Source: Paenibacillus barengoltzii NBRC 101215 (GTDB taxonomy: Bacteria; Bacillota; Bacilli; Paenibacillales; Paenibacillaceae). Taken from it: 64,000 nt of DNA. The stretch spans positions 1-64,000 of the forward strand of contig NZ_BILV01000012.1 in NCBI RefSeq assembly GCF_004000745.1. The letters run 5' to 3'. Of the stretch, positions 36,105 to 45,600 are shown piece by piece; positions within the stretch are counted from its first letter, which is position 1, and every line of letters starts with the position of its first letter. Position numbers and translations under genes: made by a program. The notes under the pieces were generated by a model, which was not told the origin of the DNA, did not search any database, and saw nothing but the letters and a program-made list of their open reading frames with translations.

Positions 36105-37835
36105 TTGGAAATGTTACGTCGTTTTTTTTCATATTACCGGCCTTATAAACATTTGTTTATTCTGGATTTCACTTGTGCGGTGGTGGCGGGTCTGCTGGAG
36201 ATCGGGTTCCCGGTCGCCGTTAACCAGTTCGTGGACAAGCTGCTGCCGGGTCGCGACTGGGCGCTGATCATTTGGGCTTCGGCTGCGCTGCTGGGCGTAT
36301 ATCTCTTGAATACGGCGTTGAACTACATCGTCACGTACTGGGGCCATATGCTGGGGGTTAACATCGAAACGACCATGCGCAGAAAGATGTTTGATCATCT
36401 GCAAAAGCTGTCCTTCCGCTTCTATGATAACCATCAGACCGGACAACTGATGTCGCGGATCTCCAACGATCTTGACGATATCGGAGAGCTGGCGCACCAC
36501 GGACCGGAGGACGTCTTTATCGCCGGTATGACCCTGATCGGCTCGTTCCTGCTGATGCTGTCGATTAACTGGAAGCTGGCGGTACTGACCTTCCTTGTTG
36601 TGCCGGTGCTGGTTTGGGCGGCGCTATATTTCAATGGCAAAATGTCTAATACCTATCGTGGCTTGTTTACCGCACTCGCGGATTTCAATTCCCGTGTAGA
36701 GGAGAATATCGGCGGGATTCGCGTCGTTCAGGCGTTTGCTAACGAAAAGCACGAACAAAAGCTGTTTGAGGAAAATAACAAGGCCTATCGCGCTATGAAG
36801 CTGTTGGCTTACAAAATCATGGCCGGCAGCTTGTCCATCAACTACATGCTAATGCGGCTTGTTTCGTTGTTCGTCATGGTTTGCGGGACTTGGTTTGTCA
36901 TTCAAGGGGAGTTGACTTACGGGGAGTTCGTTGGTTTCTTGTTACTGGCGAACGTGTTTATACGGCCGATTGAGAAAATCAATGCGATCATCGAAATCTA
37001 TCCGAAGGGGATTGCCGGATTCAAGCGTTATCTGGAAATTATGGATACCGAGCCGGACATAGCCGATGCCCCGGATGCGATCGAGGTTGGAACGCTGAAG
37101 GGAGACATTCATTTCGATCGGGTTTCTTTCGGTTATGAAGGGGCGTCTCCCGTGTTGGAGGACGTCAGCTTGAAGATTCGAGCCGGGGAAACCGTCGCCT
37201 TCGTAGGGCCGTCAGGTGCCGGCAAAACTACGCTATGCAGCTTGCTGCCGCGCTTCTATGATGTGGATGGCGGACGGATCACCATCGACGGGATGGATAT
37301 TCGCGATCTAACTCTGTCCTCATTGCGGCGCAATATAGGGATTGTACAGCAGGACGTTTATCTCTTCTCGGGGACGATTCGTGAGAACATCGCTTACGGC
37401 AAGTTGGAGGCAACGGAAGAGGAGATTTGGGAGGCAGCGCGGCGGGCGCAGCTCGAGGATTTCATTCGCTCGCAACCGGAAGGATTGGAGACGGTGATTG
37501 GTGAACGCGGTGTCAAGCTGTCCGGCGGGCAAAAGCAACGGCTGGCGATCGCAAGAATGTTCCTGAAAAATCCGCCGATCCTGATTTTGGACGAAGCGAC
37601 ATCCGCCCTGGATACCGAAACGGAGCAGGCGATCCAGCAATCGCTGGCCGAGCTGTCCGTGGGAAGAACCACACTCGTGATCGCTCACCGGCTGGCCACG
37701 ATCAAGAACGCTGACCGTATCGTTGTAGTAACGGAAGAGGGGATTACCGAGCAGGGACGCCATCAGGAGCTGATGGCCGCCGGAGGCCATTACAGCCGGC
37801 TGCATCAGGCCCAGTTTGGACATTTGAATGCTTAA
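36105..37835 (+). CDS. ABC exporter, fused membrane and ATPase domains
   Basis: 576 residues from TTG 36105 (AAGGAGAG upstream); ATG 36111 is an alternative. Six membrane helices, then the ATPase with Walker A GPSGAGKTT, Q-loop VQQDVYLFSGTIREN, signature LSGGQKQRLAIARM and Walker B ILILDEATSALD. All catalytic motifs are intact, so it should work as a homodimer, unlike the pair at 2-6 kb. Likely a multidrug or lipid exporter (MsbA/YknU type). A single-gene unit divergent from the methyltransferase. Confidence 0.92.
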   Translation: MEMLRRFFSYYRPYKHLFILDFTCAVVAGLLEIGFPVAVNQFVDKLLPGRDWALIIWASAALLGVYLLNTALNYIVTYWGHMLGVNIETTMRRKMFDHLQKLSFRFYDNHQTGQLMSRISNDLDDIGELAHHGPEDVFIAGMTLIGSFLLMLSINWKLAVLTFLVVPVLVWAALYFNGKMSNTYRGLFTALADFNSRVEENIGGIRVVQAFANEKHEQKLFEENNKAYRAMKLLAYKIMAGSLSINYMLMRLVSLFVMVCGTWFVIQGELTYGEFVGFLLLANVFIRPIEKINAIIEIYPKGIAGFKRYLEIMDTEPDIADAPDAIEVGTLKGDIHFDRVSFGYEGASPVLEDVSLKIRAGETVAFVGPSGAGKTTLCSLLPRFYDVDGGRITIDGMDIRDLTLSSLRRNIGIVQQDVYLFSGTIRENIAYGKLEATEEEIWEAARRAQLEDFIRSQPEGLETVIGERGVKLSGGQKQRLAIARMFLKNPPILILDEATSALDTETEQAIQQSLAELSVGRTTLVIAHRLATIKNADRIVVVTEEGITEQGRHQELMAAGGHYSRLHQAQFGHLNA

Positions 37836-37842
37836 ATGAACG

Positions 37843-37878
37843 AAGACCGCAGGAGCTCTTCCGTAGAGCCTGCGGTCT
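37843..37878. terminator. Hairpin between convergent genes
   Basis: AGACCGCAGG (37844-37853) pairs with CCTGCGGTCT (37869-37878), with inner CTCT/AGAG. The following T-run is weak on the plus strand (TTCGTTTT). Confidence 0.65.
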
Positions 37879-37892
37879 GATTCGTTTTAGAA

Positions 37893-38732
37893 TCAACGCA
37901 AATAAGCATAGTAGTCCTGGGATCGACAAACCCGAAACCCCGTCTGTTCATAAAGTTTCTTGGCTTGGGGGTTGTTGAGTGCGACTTCCAGCCAGATTTC
38001 AAAGCCTTTGGCACGTTCGCGTTCAACTACCTGACGCAAAGCAGTACTACCGATGCCTTGCCCCCTCCGGGATGAAGTAACAACAAAGCCGTAGATCCAA
38101 GCCTCCTGATCACGACGGGACACCCGAATTTTCCCAACGGCTTCGCCTTCATGCACGATGAGCTCGTTCTGACGAACTTCTTCCTCCGTTAACTTCTCGT
38201 AGTACAACCGGGTTTCCTCCGGATGGAGATCAAATCCCTCCTGATCGAGGCGAGCGAGCAGCGGCCGTTCCGCGTCCTCCGCGGATCGAAGCGTGATCTG
38301 AGTCGTTCTGGACGGAGCATTCGCGCAAGCCACTTTAGGGGAGTGTTTCATTTGAAATTCGCTGAATTCATAGCGGCAAGGATAGGTGGCAAGGAAATGC
38401 TTGGCCGAGTCGGAGTTCCCAGGTGCATTCAAAAGGATCTTCGGATACGAACCCACTGTAGCTAGGTTTAAACCACGCCGCAGCAGGGAGGTGAAAATAC
38501 CCTGTCTGCGGTAATTCGGGTGAACCATGCCGCAGACCTCCAGCGTGCTTCCGAACGGATACAAGCCTAAAAAAGCGACCAGTTGCCCGTCGCGGAACTC
38601 GATCAAATCTGCGGCACTCTCTTCCTTGCGGGAGTGTAAGGTGTCCCAATTTAACTTCAAAGCAATTCCATCATGCTGCTCTACGTGTTGTTGGAGGGCT
38701 TCCACGTCAGCCCATGTCCATGTTAGATTCAT
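37893..38732 (-). CDS. Tandem GNAT acetyltransferase
   Basis: 279 residues on the minus strand with two GNAT units. The first has VHPNYRRQGIFTSLL near residue 71, the second FVVTSSRRGQGIGSTAL near residue 220 and ends with NNPQAKKLYEQTGF. Both carry the R/Q-x-x-G-x-G/I acetyl-CoA loop, but only the second is canonical (RGQGIG). Such tandem proteins often keep one active site. The acceptor is unknown. Convergent with the exporter. Confidence 0.85.
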   Translation of the reverse strand: MNLTWTWADVEALQQHVEQHDGIALKLNWDTLHSRKEESAADLIEFRDGQLVAFLGLYPFGSTLEVCGMVHPNYRRQGIFTSLLRRGLNLATVGSYPKILLNAPGNSDSAKHFLATYPCRYEFSEFQMKHSPKVACANAPSRTTQITLRSAEDAERPLLARLDQEGFDLHPEETRLYYEKLTEEEVRQNELIVHEGEAVGKIRVSRRDQEAWIYGFVVTSSRRGQGIGSTALRQVVERERAKGFEIWLEVALNNPQAKKLYEQTGFRVCRSQDYYAYLR

Positions 38733-38807
38733 GCCAGCTCACTTCCCTTCATTCGTATTCTAGCGGATCGGAAGGAAATTGGCACGTGAAATCGTGGGCA
38801 TCCGCGC

Positions 38808-38836
38808 TTGACATATCTCAAGTACGGGGGTAGCTT
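38808..38836 (+). promoter_or_regulatory. Candidate promoter of the lone ABC ATPase
   Basis: A perfect -35 box TTGACA (38808-38813), 17 bases, then a poor -10 (TAGCTT, 38831-38836). It sits 43 bases before the start codon. Confidence 0.35.
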
Positions 38837-38878
38837 GAAAGTACTGCAAATCTACTTATTTTTTCGGAGGTACTAGGA

Positions 38879-39655
38879 ATGAATATCATCGAAATGGAAC
38901 AAGTGACTTGGTTCCGGGATGGGAAAGCCGTATTAAACGGCATCGATTGGACGGTCCGCGAGGGAGAACATTGGGCGATGCTAGGCTTGAACGGTTCAGG
39001 CAAAACGACGTTGCTGAACATGATCAGCGGCTACCTCTGGCCGACATCTGGCCATATCAGCGTACTGGGGAACCGGTTTGGCGAAGTAGATTTGCGGGAG
39101 CTGCGCAAAACGATTGGGTGGGTTAGTTCTTCGATGCAGGCCAGACTGCACGGGGGGCAAAAAGCTGAAGATCTTGTGGTAAGCGGCAAGTTTGCAACCA
39201 TCGGACTTTACGAGAAACCAACGTCAGAGGATTACGACCGGGCTGCAGCCTTCATGAACCAGCTCCATTGCAGCCATTTACATGGACGAACTTACCAGAC
39301 CTGTTCCCAAGGTGAACAGCAAAAGCTGTTGATTGCTCGGGCTTTGATGGCTTCGCCCCAGCTGCTCATCCTGGACGAGGCAACGAACGGGCTGGATTTC
39401 ATCTCCCGGGAAGGATTGCTGGAAAGCATCGCACAGCTGGCCGCCGAACCGAATACGCCGCATATGCTGTATGTAACGCACCATACCGAGGAAATTTTGC
39501 CGATTTTCACGCATACGCTGCTGCTCCGGCGGGGAGAAGTCTACGCGCAAGGGAAAACGTCGGATGTCCTGAACGAAACCGGGTTATCCGATTTCTTTGA
39601 AACGCCGGTGGCTTTGCGATGGAATCAGGAACGAGCTTGGCTGTCGACGAAATAA
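38879..39655 (+). CDS. Stand-alone ABC ATP-binding protein (YlmA/ModF-like)
   Basis: 258 residues, ATG 38879 with CGGAGG eight bases upstream. Walker A GLNGSGKTT, signature CSQGEQQKLLIARAL (non-canonical second position), Walker B LLILDEATNGLDF, switch His in YVTHHTEE. The ISVLGNRFGEVDLRELRK segment is typical of the YlmA/ModF group, whose members have no adjacent permease. No permease gene is near here either, so its partner or role is unknown. The 3' end is three bases from the convergent germination gene. Confidence 0.85.
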   Translation: MNIIEMEQVTWFRDGKAVLNGIDWTVREGEHWAMLGLNGSGKTTLLNMISGYLWPTSGHISVLGNRFGEVDLRELRKTIGWVSSSMQARLHGGQKAEDLVVSGKFATIGLYEKPTSEDYDRAAAFMNQLHCSHLHGRTYQTCSQGEQQKLLIARALMASPQLLILDEATNGLDFISREGLLESIAQLAAEPNTPHMLYVTHHTEEILPIFTHTLLLRRGEVYAQGKTSDVLNETGLSDFFETPVALRWNQERAWLSTK

Positions 39656-39658
39656 GCC

Positions 39659-40786
39659 TTAACCCGTCGGGGTACTCCCGGCGGGTTTTGCTGTTTTGGA
39701 GCCGGAGGCTTTTTTGCGTATTGCAGCCACTAACCAATAGAAGCTGGGGATGAGAAATTCGGCGAAAAAGAACATCGGCGCCCCTTCCCAGGACAGGAAA
39801 GAAATAATTTCCGGGGGGGTTCTGGCAATCGACATGGCGTAAATGGATACAAAGGCGACAACCGGCAGCGTGAACGGTTTATGATCTTTCACGCCAGTCA
39901 ATTGGGCAATGCATAAGACCGCGTTGAATACCACAAACGCAATTTTTACAAAGATGCTGGTCAGCCACAAAATAATTAAGATCGGGTCCATCGTTTCGAT
40001 AAATGAGCCGACACGAATGAAACGAACCAGTTCCATGTCAGGGTAAACCAGATTGGCTCCCAGGTTCGGTCCAAACGTCAGCAGGATCGGAATGAGATGC
40101 AACACGATCAGCAGCAATGAAGTGAGCGTAGCCCCGAAGAGGGTGCGGAACACTTTTTTTGGCATCTCTAGATAAGGAAATAGCAAAAACAAGAATGCCA
40201 TCTCTCCAAAAATCGCCATCGTATCTAGGATTGAGGCAACCATATCTCTTGCCGAGAGATGGTTAATCAAGGCGCTGAACATATCCAATTCCATTTCCTG
40301 AAACCCGATAAACGGAATAAAGAAGAAGGCGGCGGCAAAAATGAGGAAAAAACCTTCAGCCGTACGGAAGATCGTCAGGATCCCGCAGCGAACAGCATAG
40401 GTAACACATACTCCATAGATAGCGATCACCGCCCACCCTGGCGTACCAATCAAATATTCCGATAACAAGAAATCAGCAAGCTCCCTTAAATTGAGAGCAG
40501 CTAGAAAAAGATGGAGTATCACGATGTAAATTACGAAAATGATATGGAGGGGGCGGCCCACCACTTTGCCCCCGAACTCTACAAAAAACTCGTTGGGGCG
40601 AGAGGAAGCGAGCTTATAGGCTGGGTAGCAAAACAGCAGCCCCAGCAAAGCGCCCACCACAACGGCAATCGGCGTAGAATACTTGCTGCCTCCTAGTAAC
40701 ATTCCTGCATAAAAAGCAACGACGGTGGTGAAGGTTTGTAAGCTGAAAAGCATAAAGATTTGATTGGTTGTTATGTTCTTGAGCAT
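39659..40786 (-). CDS. Spore germination permease, GerB/GerKB family (cluster 1)
   Basis: 375 residues on the minus strand with about ten hydrophobic helices, an APC-superfamily-like endospore germination permease. Family features: the N-terminal ITTNQIFMLFSLQT, and PNLGANLVYPDMELVRFIRVGSF in the C-terminal half. GerB proteins bind the germinant (amino acid or sugar) in the spore inner membrane. The C-terminus is a hydrophilic tail, KTAKPAGSTPTG. It is the last gene of the order A-C-D-B. Confidence 0.92.
   Translation of the reverse strand: MLKNITTNQIFMLFSLQTFTTVVAFYAGMLLGGSKYSTPIAVVVGALLGLLFCYPAYKLASSRPNEFFVEFGGKVVGRPLHIIFVIYIVILHLFLAALNLRELADFLLSEYLIGTPGWAVIAIYGVCVTYAVRCGILTIFRTAEGFFLIFAAAFFFIPFIGFQEMELDMFSALINHLSARDMVASILDTMAIFGEMAFLFLLFPYLEMPKKVFRTLFGATLTSLLLIVLHLIPILLTFGPNLGANLVYPDMELVRFIRVGSFIETMDPILIILWLTSIFVKIAFVVFNAVLCIAQLTGVKDHKPFTLPVVAFVSIYAMSIARTPPEIISFLSWEGAPMFFFAEFLIPSFYWLVAAIRKKASGSKTAKPAGSTPTG
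39661..39692 (+). terminator. Terminator of the ABC ATPase, inside the 3' end of the convergent gerB
   Basis: AACCCGTCGGG (39661-39671) pairs with CCCGGCGGGTT (39677-39687, one G-U), then TTGCTGTTTT. On the other strand the same bases encode the last ten residues or so of the germination permease. Confidence 0.75.
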
Positions 40787-40814
40787 TCATTCCGCCTCCT
40801 AAAGTCCGATCGTT

Positions 40815-41030
40815 TCAAAACGATCCGCCCAGCATCGACTTGCGTAAATATTCCATCATCATGATGAAATTCCATTGATCCTTCAGTTTAAATGTGACTT
40901 CTGAGATGACAAAAAAACAGATGGAGACGAGTAGAACCGTCATCCGTTTTTTTAGCTGAACGCCCTCTTTTTTCTGTATCATCCAGTCTGCCAGCATGAT
41001 GAGCACATACAGGATGCCGATATAGACCAC
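40815..41030 (-). CDS. Small two-helix membrane protein, GerD-subunit-like (cluster 1)
   Basis: 71 residues on the minus strand from GTG 41030, with GAGGG six bases upstream. Two hydrophobic segments at about 3-17 and 30-46 are joined by a short basic loop (QKKEGVQLKKR), and a Met-rich amphipathic tail follows. Two-helix proteins of 70-80 residues encoded in ger operons are known as receptor D subunits (GerKD, GerUD) and tune germination rate. It lies 12 bases after gerC and 28 before gerB, clearly in the operon. Confidence 0.72.
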   Translation of the reverse strand: MVYIGILYVLIMLADWMIQKKEGVQLKKRMTVLLVSICFFVISEVTFKLKDQWNFIMMMEYLRKSMLGGSF

Positions 41031-41042
41031 ATTGATCCCTCG

Positions 41043-42236
41043 CTATCTATTGGTTTCTTGGACTACAGAACGAAACACACCGCCCGTACGGTTTAATTTA
41101 ATCTTCACATCAACTTCAATCGGGAGTTCCTTGGCGTAGTAATTCTTCCATTGATCTTGCATCGAATGCCAAATTTTCGGATGACTCCAATGCAGATATT
41201 GGCTCATGAGGAAGGCGTCAGATCGGGCTTTCCGAGTCTTGTCCAGCACATGGATAAACTGCTCTTCCACGTCCTTACTCAGGAGTTTCTCCAATTCACG
41301 GAGAACTTGCGGGTCCTTCAAATCGATGCGAGACAGTGAGGCTTCGATATAAGCTTTTGCACTGCTATCGACTTTGAACGAGACCTGATCTCCCTGTACT
41401 TTCGGTTTTATACTCGTCTTTATGCCTTCGATGTAAAAGCTAATCTCCTTCTCATCGGTGGGAGAGGGGAGGGTGAGCGTTGTATTTTTTAGCTGAGAGC
41501 TGATCCACAGCGCGGTTCGATGCTCGAGAGGAGTGAGCTCGATCTTCGCCATTTTCCCGCCGCTGAAAATCGCTGCACCTCCGGAGCCCATCCAACGGTT
41601 CGTTTTTGGATTCTCCTTTGCAATTTCTGGAAGCTCTCCGAAGGACAGCAGCGGAATCAGAATATCCCCTCCTTGGTATAGCGCCAGCTTGTAATCCTTG
41701 ACAGTAGTGTCCAACACATAGTGATTGTTGACGTATTTCCGCAGGATGTCGCTGAGAATCCGTTCGAATACCATCGGTGCCTTCGTGATTTCTTTAACGT
41801 CACCCGGGGTTACGAACAAGCTGGCACTCAGCCGGAAGGAGGGCTGACGGAAGACAAATTCAACAACTTCGTCCAAGCCATGCTCCGCCTCTCTTCGGCC
41901 TACCACAACGATGCGGGTTTGACCAAAAGTGATGTTCCGAGGCACGTCAATTTGAAGTAGATTTAAAGCCTGACTTAGGTTTTCTGCTCGTCTAGTTATA
42001 AAGCTAAACGGATCCCCTTGGTGTTGCCCCGTCCCGCCGGCTTCCCCGGGAATCATCCGGTTCGGGAGCGGAATGCCTACGGTCAATTCCACCTGCCCGT
42101 CCTCCGTCCGATCGATGAGTACCGTGTTCACAAACGCACGGTTGTTAAGCTCCTGAGCGGACCAGCATCCGCCAACGCCAATGAAGAGCAAGATAATCAA
42201 TGTTGCTGTTGCGATAGCGCGGTGGATTCTCGTCAC
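41043..42236 (-). CDS. Spore germination lipoprotein, GerC family (cluster 1)
   Basis: 397 residues on the minus strand. Signal peptide with lipobox V-G-G-C, Cys24, followed by the family start WSAQELNNRAFV. The C-terminal domain ends with the conserved DVKIKLNRTG strand. GerC lipoproteins form part of the nutrient receptor with A and B subunits on the spore inner membrane. It overlaps gerA by ATGA. Confidence 0.92.
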   Translation of the reverse strand: MTRIHRAIATATLIILLFIGVGGCWSAQELNNRAFVNTVLIDRTEDGQVELTVGIPLPNRMIPGEAGGTGQHQGDPFSFITRRAENLSQALNLLQIDVPRNITFGQTRIVVVGRREAEHGLDEVVEFVFRQPSFRLSASLFVTPGDVKEITKAPMVFERILSDILRKYVNNHYVLDTTVKDYKLALYQGGDILIPLLSFGELPEIAKENPKTNRWMGSGGAAIFSGGKMAKIELTPLEHRTALWISSQLKNTTLTLPSPTDEKEISFYIEGIKTSIKPKVQGDQVSFKVDSSAKAYIEASLSRIDLKDPQVLRELEKLLSKDVEEQFIHVLDKTRKARSDAFLMSQYLHWSHPKIWHSMQDQWKNYYAKELPIEVDVKIKLNRTGGVFRSVVQETNR

Positions 42237-43831
42237 TCGAAATCACCTTTCTTCTCTTTTACCCAACTGCGAGGATTTGAGTTTTGTCGGTTTTCGTTGT
42301 TCGAGAGTTGCATCGGTCGTTTGTGCATCTTCCACCAAGGAACCCGAATGAACGTATCTCCCAAATCCTTGCCCATGAGCGGAGCAATCGGGGATAAATA
42401 GGGAAGTCCAAAAGATTCCAAATTGACCAAATGGATGTAAATCAGGATTAACCCGCAGGTGACGCCGTACAACCCAAACATGGAGGCTAGGATCATAATC
42501 GGAAAACGGAGCAATCGAAACGCCAAGCCTAAATCGAAATGGGGGATGATAAACGAAGCGATCCCCGTTAAGGAGACGATGATCACCATGGCCGCTGAGA
42601 CGATCCCAGCTTGAACTGCAGCTGTGCCGATGATCAAGGCGCCGATAATGGATACGGCTTGCCCGACCGATTTTGGAATTCGAATGGAAGCTTCACGAAG
42701 CGCTTCAAACGCAAGTTCCATCGCAAAGGCTTCCCATAGTGCCGGAAAGGGGACGATCTCCCGTGAAGCAGCGATCGTAATCAGCAGCTGGGAAGGGATC
42801 ATTTCCGGATGAAACGTGGTGACTGCGATATAAATGGACGGCAGAGTTAAAGAAGCAACTACGAAAAAATAACGAATCCAGCGAATCCAGTTCGCTGCGA
42901 CATAACGCTGATAGTAATCCTCCGCCGATTGCAGCAGCATCGGCAAGGTCACCGGAGCGAGCAATGCGATCGGTGAACCATCTACAATGATGGCGATTCT
43001 TCCTTCCAAAATCGCTGCGACGACGACGTCAGGTCGTTCTGTGTACTGAAGTTGCGGAAAAGGCGTGTAAGGGTTGTCCTCGATGATTTCTTCCACGTAG
43101 GCGGAACCCAGAATTCCGTCCATATCGATATTGGACATGCGACGCTGCACTTCTTTCAGCAATTCCGGCTTACATATGTTCTCCATATAAGCCAGCACAA
43201 TACTGGTTCGAGTTTCCCGACCTTTATTGACCGTCGGGGTTTTCAGATGTGGACTTTTAATCCGGCGGCGAATCATGGTCAAATTCTTCTCCAAGTCCTC
43301 GATGAAGGCTTCTCTAGACCCGCGGATGACAGATTCGTTGGGAGCTTCATCAATACTGCGCGTCGGGTAAGCGGAAATGGAGAACGTCAACATCCGCTTA
43401 TCCCCGTCGATCATCAGCAAAGCTTCGGCGTTCAGGATGGCTTGAATCGCTTGATTTAAGTCATCGATCACGGTAGCTTGAGATACACTTAACGCTTTAT
43501 CCTCGAATAGGAACTGATAAATATCTTTCTCCTGCAGTAACGAGGCTTCTCGTTGTAAGCTGCGTACGATAAATTGCTGGACCGTTTCCTGTGCAATCAT
43601 TCCGCGAACATAGACGAGGGCACACGATTGACCCGAGCTGATCGTAAATTCGCGATAGATGATGTCTGAGCTATCCTTAAGCACCTGCTTCATCCACTCT
43701 AACCGAGCTTGTAAGCTTTGATCGTTAGAGAGGGCTGGCGCATCCGTACGGCTTGGGGGGAGTGTCGGTGTTTTGCCTGACTTTCCCCCGAGGGAGTGTT
43801 TTCGACGCTGCAGCTTTCTTATGATGGGCAT
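42233..43831 (-). CDS. Spore germination receptor subunit, GerA family (cluster 1)
   Basis: 532 residues on the minus strand, RBS AAGGAGG. A hydrophilic N-terminal domain of about 300 residues has the signature LLMIDGD, VIRGSREAFIEDLEKNLTMIRRRI and YTPFPQLQYTERPD. Four to six membrane helices follow, with AASREIVPFPALWEAFAMEL and the GTAAVQAGIVSAAMVI segment. First gene of cluster 1, divergent from the second gerA 188 bases away. The A subunit is part of the nutrient receptor and, in recent work on B. subtilis GerA, of its ion channel. Confidence 0.93.
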   Translation of the reverse strand: MPIIRKLQRRKHSLGGKSGKTPTLPPSRTDAPALSNDQSLQARLEWMKQVLKDSSDIIYREFTISSGQSCALVYVRGMIAQETVQQFIVRSLQREASLLQEKDIYQFLFEDKALSVSQATVIDDLNQAIQAILNAEALLMIDGDKRMLTFSISAYPTRSIDEAPNESVIRGSREAFIEDLEKNLTMIRRRIKSPHLKTPTVNKGRETRTSIVLAYMENICKPELLKEVQRRMSNIDMDGILGSAYVEEIIEDNPYTPFPQLQYTERPDVVVAAILEGRIAIIVDGSPIALLAPVTLPMLLQSAEDYYQRYVAANWIRWIRYFFVVASLTLPSIYIAVTTFHPEMIPSQLLITIAASREIVPFPALWEAFAMELAFEALREASIRIPKSVGQAVSIIGALIIGTAAVQAGIVSAAMVIIVSLTGIASFIIPHFDLGLAFRLLRFPIMILASMFGLYGVTCGLILIYIHLVNLESFGLPYLSPIAPLMGKDLGDTFIRVPWWKMHKRPMQLSNNENRQNSNPRSWVKEKKGDFE

Positions 43832-44019
43832 GGAGCTACCTCCTTCCTTAGCCGACTATTCCCAGTTAAGATGCGCCGTTGACAGGAGAAATATACTAAT
43901 TTTTTGGCAAATCCGGAGTGAAGACCAACATCAATCGAAACGAGATTATTTTTGAAGCAAGTTGGTAATAAAGGGTAACGATATCATCAACAAGAATAGT
44001 CCAGTGGGGAAGGGTTCTC

Positions 44020-45600
44020 ATGCCAAGAATAATGTTCCGAAATACGCACAAAAAGCGCAGTCCAATCCGAAACAGCGGGGAATCGCAAAGTAACACTTCG
44101 GCTGACGACTGCATCACACGGAGCGTTCATGCGTCGGTTGCGAGCATCGTTCGTCTCTTGAATGCTCCTGATGATTTAGTGACCCGGTTTATCTGCGGTG
44201 CTGAAGGGACTCCTCCATGCGCCATCGTGTGTATTGCCGGTCTAGCGGATTTGAAAATGATTAACGATCATATCGTTACATCCATACAGCAGGCGTATTC
44301 CGCCATTAACTGTTCTGAGCCCATCACCGGACAAGAATTGTACCGGCGGTTGGACAAGCAATTTCTATCGGTTCAAAAATATAAAACAACGCGATCCCTT
44401 GACGAGATTCTCGTATCTTTGTTGTCTGGGGATACCGCGTTACTTATTGATGATCTGGATCAGGTTCTCCTGATTGGCAGTAAGAAATGGACAGGACGGA
44501 GCGTGGAGGAGCCCGAAACGGAAGCTCTAGTCCGCGGGCCGCGTGAAGGTTTTAACGAGAGCATTGAGACGAATGTTATCCTGCTTCGGCGGACGATCCG
44601 GGATCCGAAACTTCGATTCGATCCCTACCGCATTGGGGAACGTGGGAAGAAAGAGCTCATTATCGCTTATATCGATAGCATTGTGCATCCTGCGCTTGTC
44701 CAAGAGGTAAAACGAAGAGTCGAGTCGATCGATATTGACGATGCGCCGGAAAGCGGGATGATCGAGCAGCTCATCCAAGACAGCTTCTTGACACCGTTCC
44801 CTCTGATCCTGCATACGGAACGTCCGGATAAGGCTGCTTCAGCGATTCTACAAGGTAAAGTTGTGATATTACTGGAAGGTACGCCATTTGCGTTAATTAT
44901 GCCAACGACATTCGAAACTCTAATGCAGTCACCGGAAGATTATTATGAGCGCTGGCTGATTGGATCTTTAATTCGGATCTTGAGATATACGGCGGTATTT
45001 GTATCGTTGACATTTCCATCGTTATACATCGCTCTAGTGTCCTTTCACCAAGGGTTGATTCCCTCCAAGCTGGCCTTTTCGATTGCGGCAGCTAGGGAAG
45101 GCGTGCCGTTCCCAGCCGTCATCGAAGCTTTTCTCATGGAATTGACGTTGGAGCTGCTCCGGGAAGCCGGGATCCGCCTGCCCAAGCCGGTCGGGCAAAC
45201 GATCGGGATTGTAGGCGGTCTGGTCATCGGCGAAGCGGCGGTGCAGGCGGGGATTGTAAGTCCAATTATGGTCATTGTCGTTGCAGTGACGGCTATGTCT
45301 TCCTTTGCCATCCCTGCCTACAGCGCAGGTATTGCTTTCCGTATCTTGCGGTTTATTATTATGCTTGCCGCTTCCATGTTTGGGCTGTACGGGATCATCT
45401 TGACCCTCATTATGATCTGCATTCACCTGTCGAGATTAAATAGCTTCGGGGTTCCATATTTTACACCGTTGTCCCCCAGCTTCTATCGCGACTGGCGGGA
45501 TATGATCATTCGAGCCCCGTTACCGATGTTGTCGAAGCGGCCTCAATTTTTGCAAACCAAAGATGAATCCAGGATGGGAAGTAGGGAGGGCGGTACATGA
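44020..45600 (+). CDS. Spore germination receptor subunit, GerA family (cluster 2)
   Basis: 526 residues, ATG 44020 with GGGGAAGGG upstream. Same architecture as the divergent copy: N-terminal soluble domain with LLIDDLDQVLLIG, LVRGPREGFNESIETNVILLR and LTPFPLILHTERPD, then the membrane part with AAAREGVPFPAVIEAFLMEL and GEAAVQAGIVSPIMVI. The two GerA proteins are clearly related but diverged through most of their length, so this is an old duplication or separate acquisition. Overlaps gerB by ATGA. Confidence 0.93.
   Translation: MPRIMFRNTHKKRSPIRNSGESQSNTSADDCITRSVHASVASIVRLLNAPDDLVTRFICGAEGTPPCAIVCIAGLADLKMINDHIVTSIQQAYSAINCSEPITGQELYRRLDKQFLSVQKYKTTRSLDEILVSLLSGDTALLIDDLDQVLLIGSKKWTGRSVEEPETEALVRGPREGFNESIETNVILLRRTIRDPKLRFDPYRIGERGKKELIIAYIDSIVHPALVQEVKRRVESIDIDDAPESGMIEQLIQDSFLTPFPLILHTERPDKAASAILQGKVVILLEGTPFALIMPTTFETLMQSPEDYYERWLIGSLIRILRYTAVFVSLTFPSLYIALVSFHQGLIPSKLAFSIAAAREGVPFPAVIEAFLMELTLELLREAGIRLPKPVGQTIGIVGGLVIGEAAVQAGIVSPIMVIVVAVTAMSSFAIPAYSAGIAFRILRFIIMLAASMFGLYGIILTLIMICIHLSRLNSFGVPYFTPLSPSFYRDWRDMIIRAPLPMLSKRPQFLQTKDESRMGSREGGT

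Noticed and set aside
43832-44019. Sigma-G promoters between the two gerA genes
   Set aside because: Expected from biology, but no pair of boxes with correct spacing could be found on either strand.
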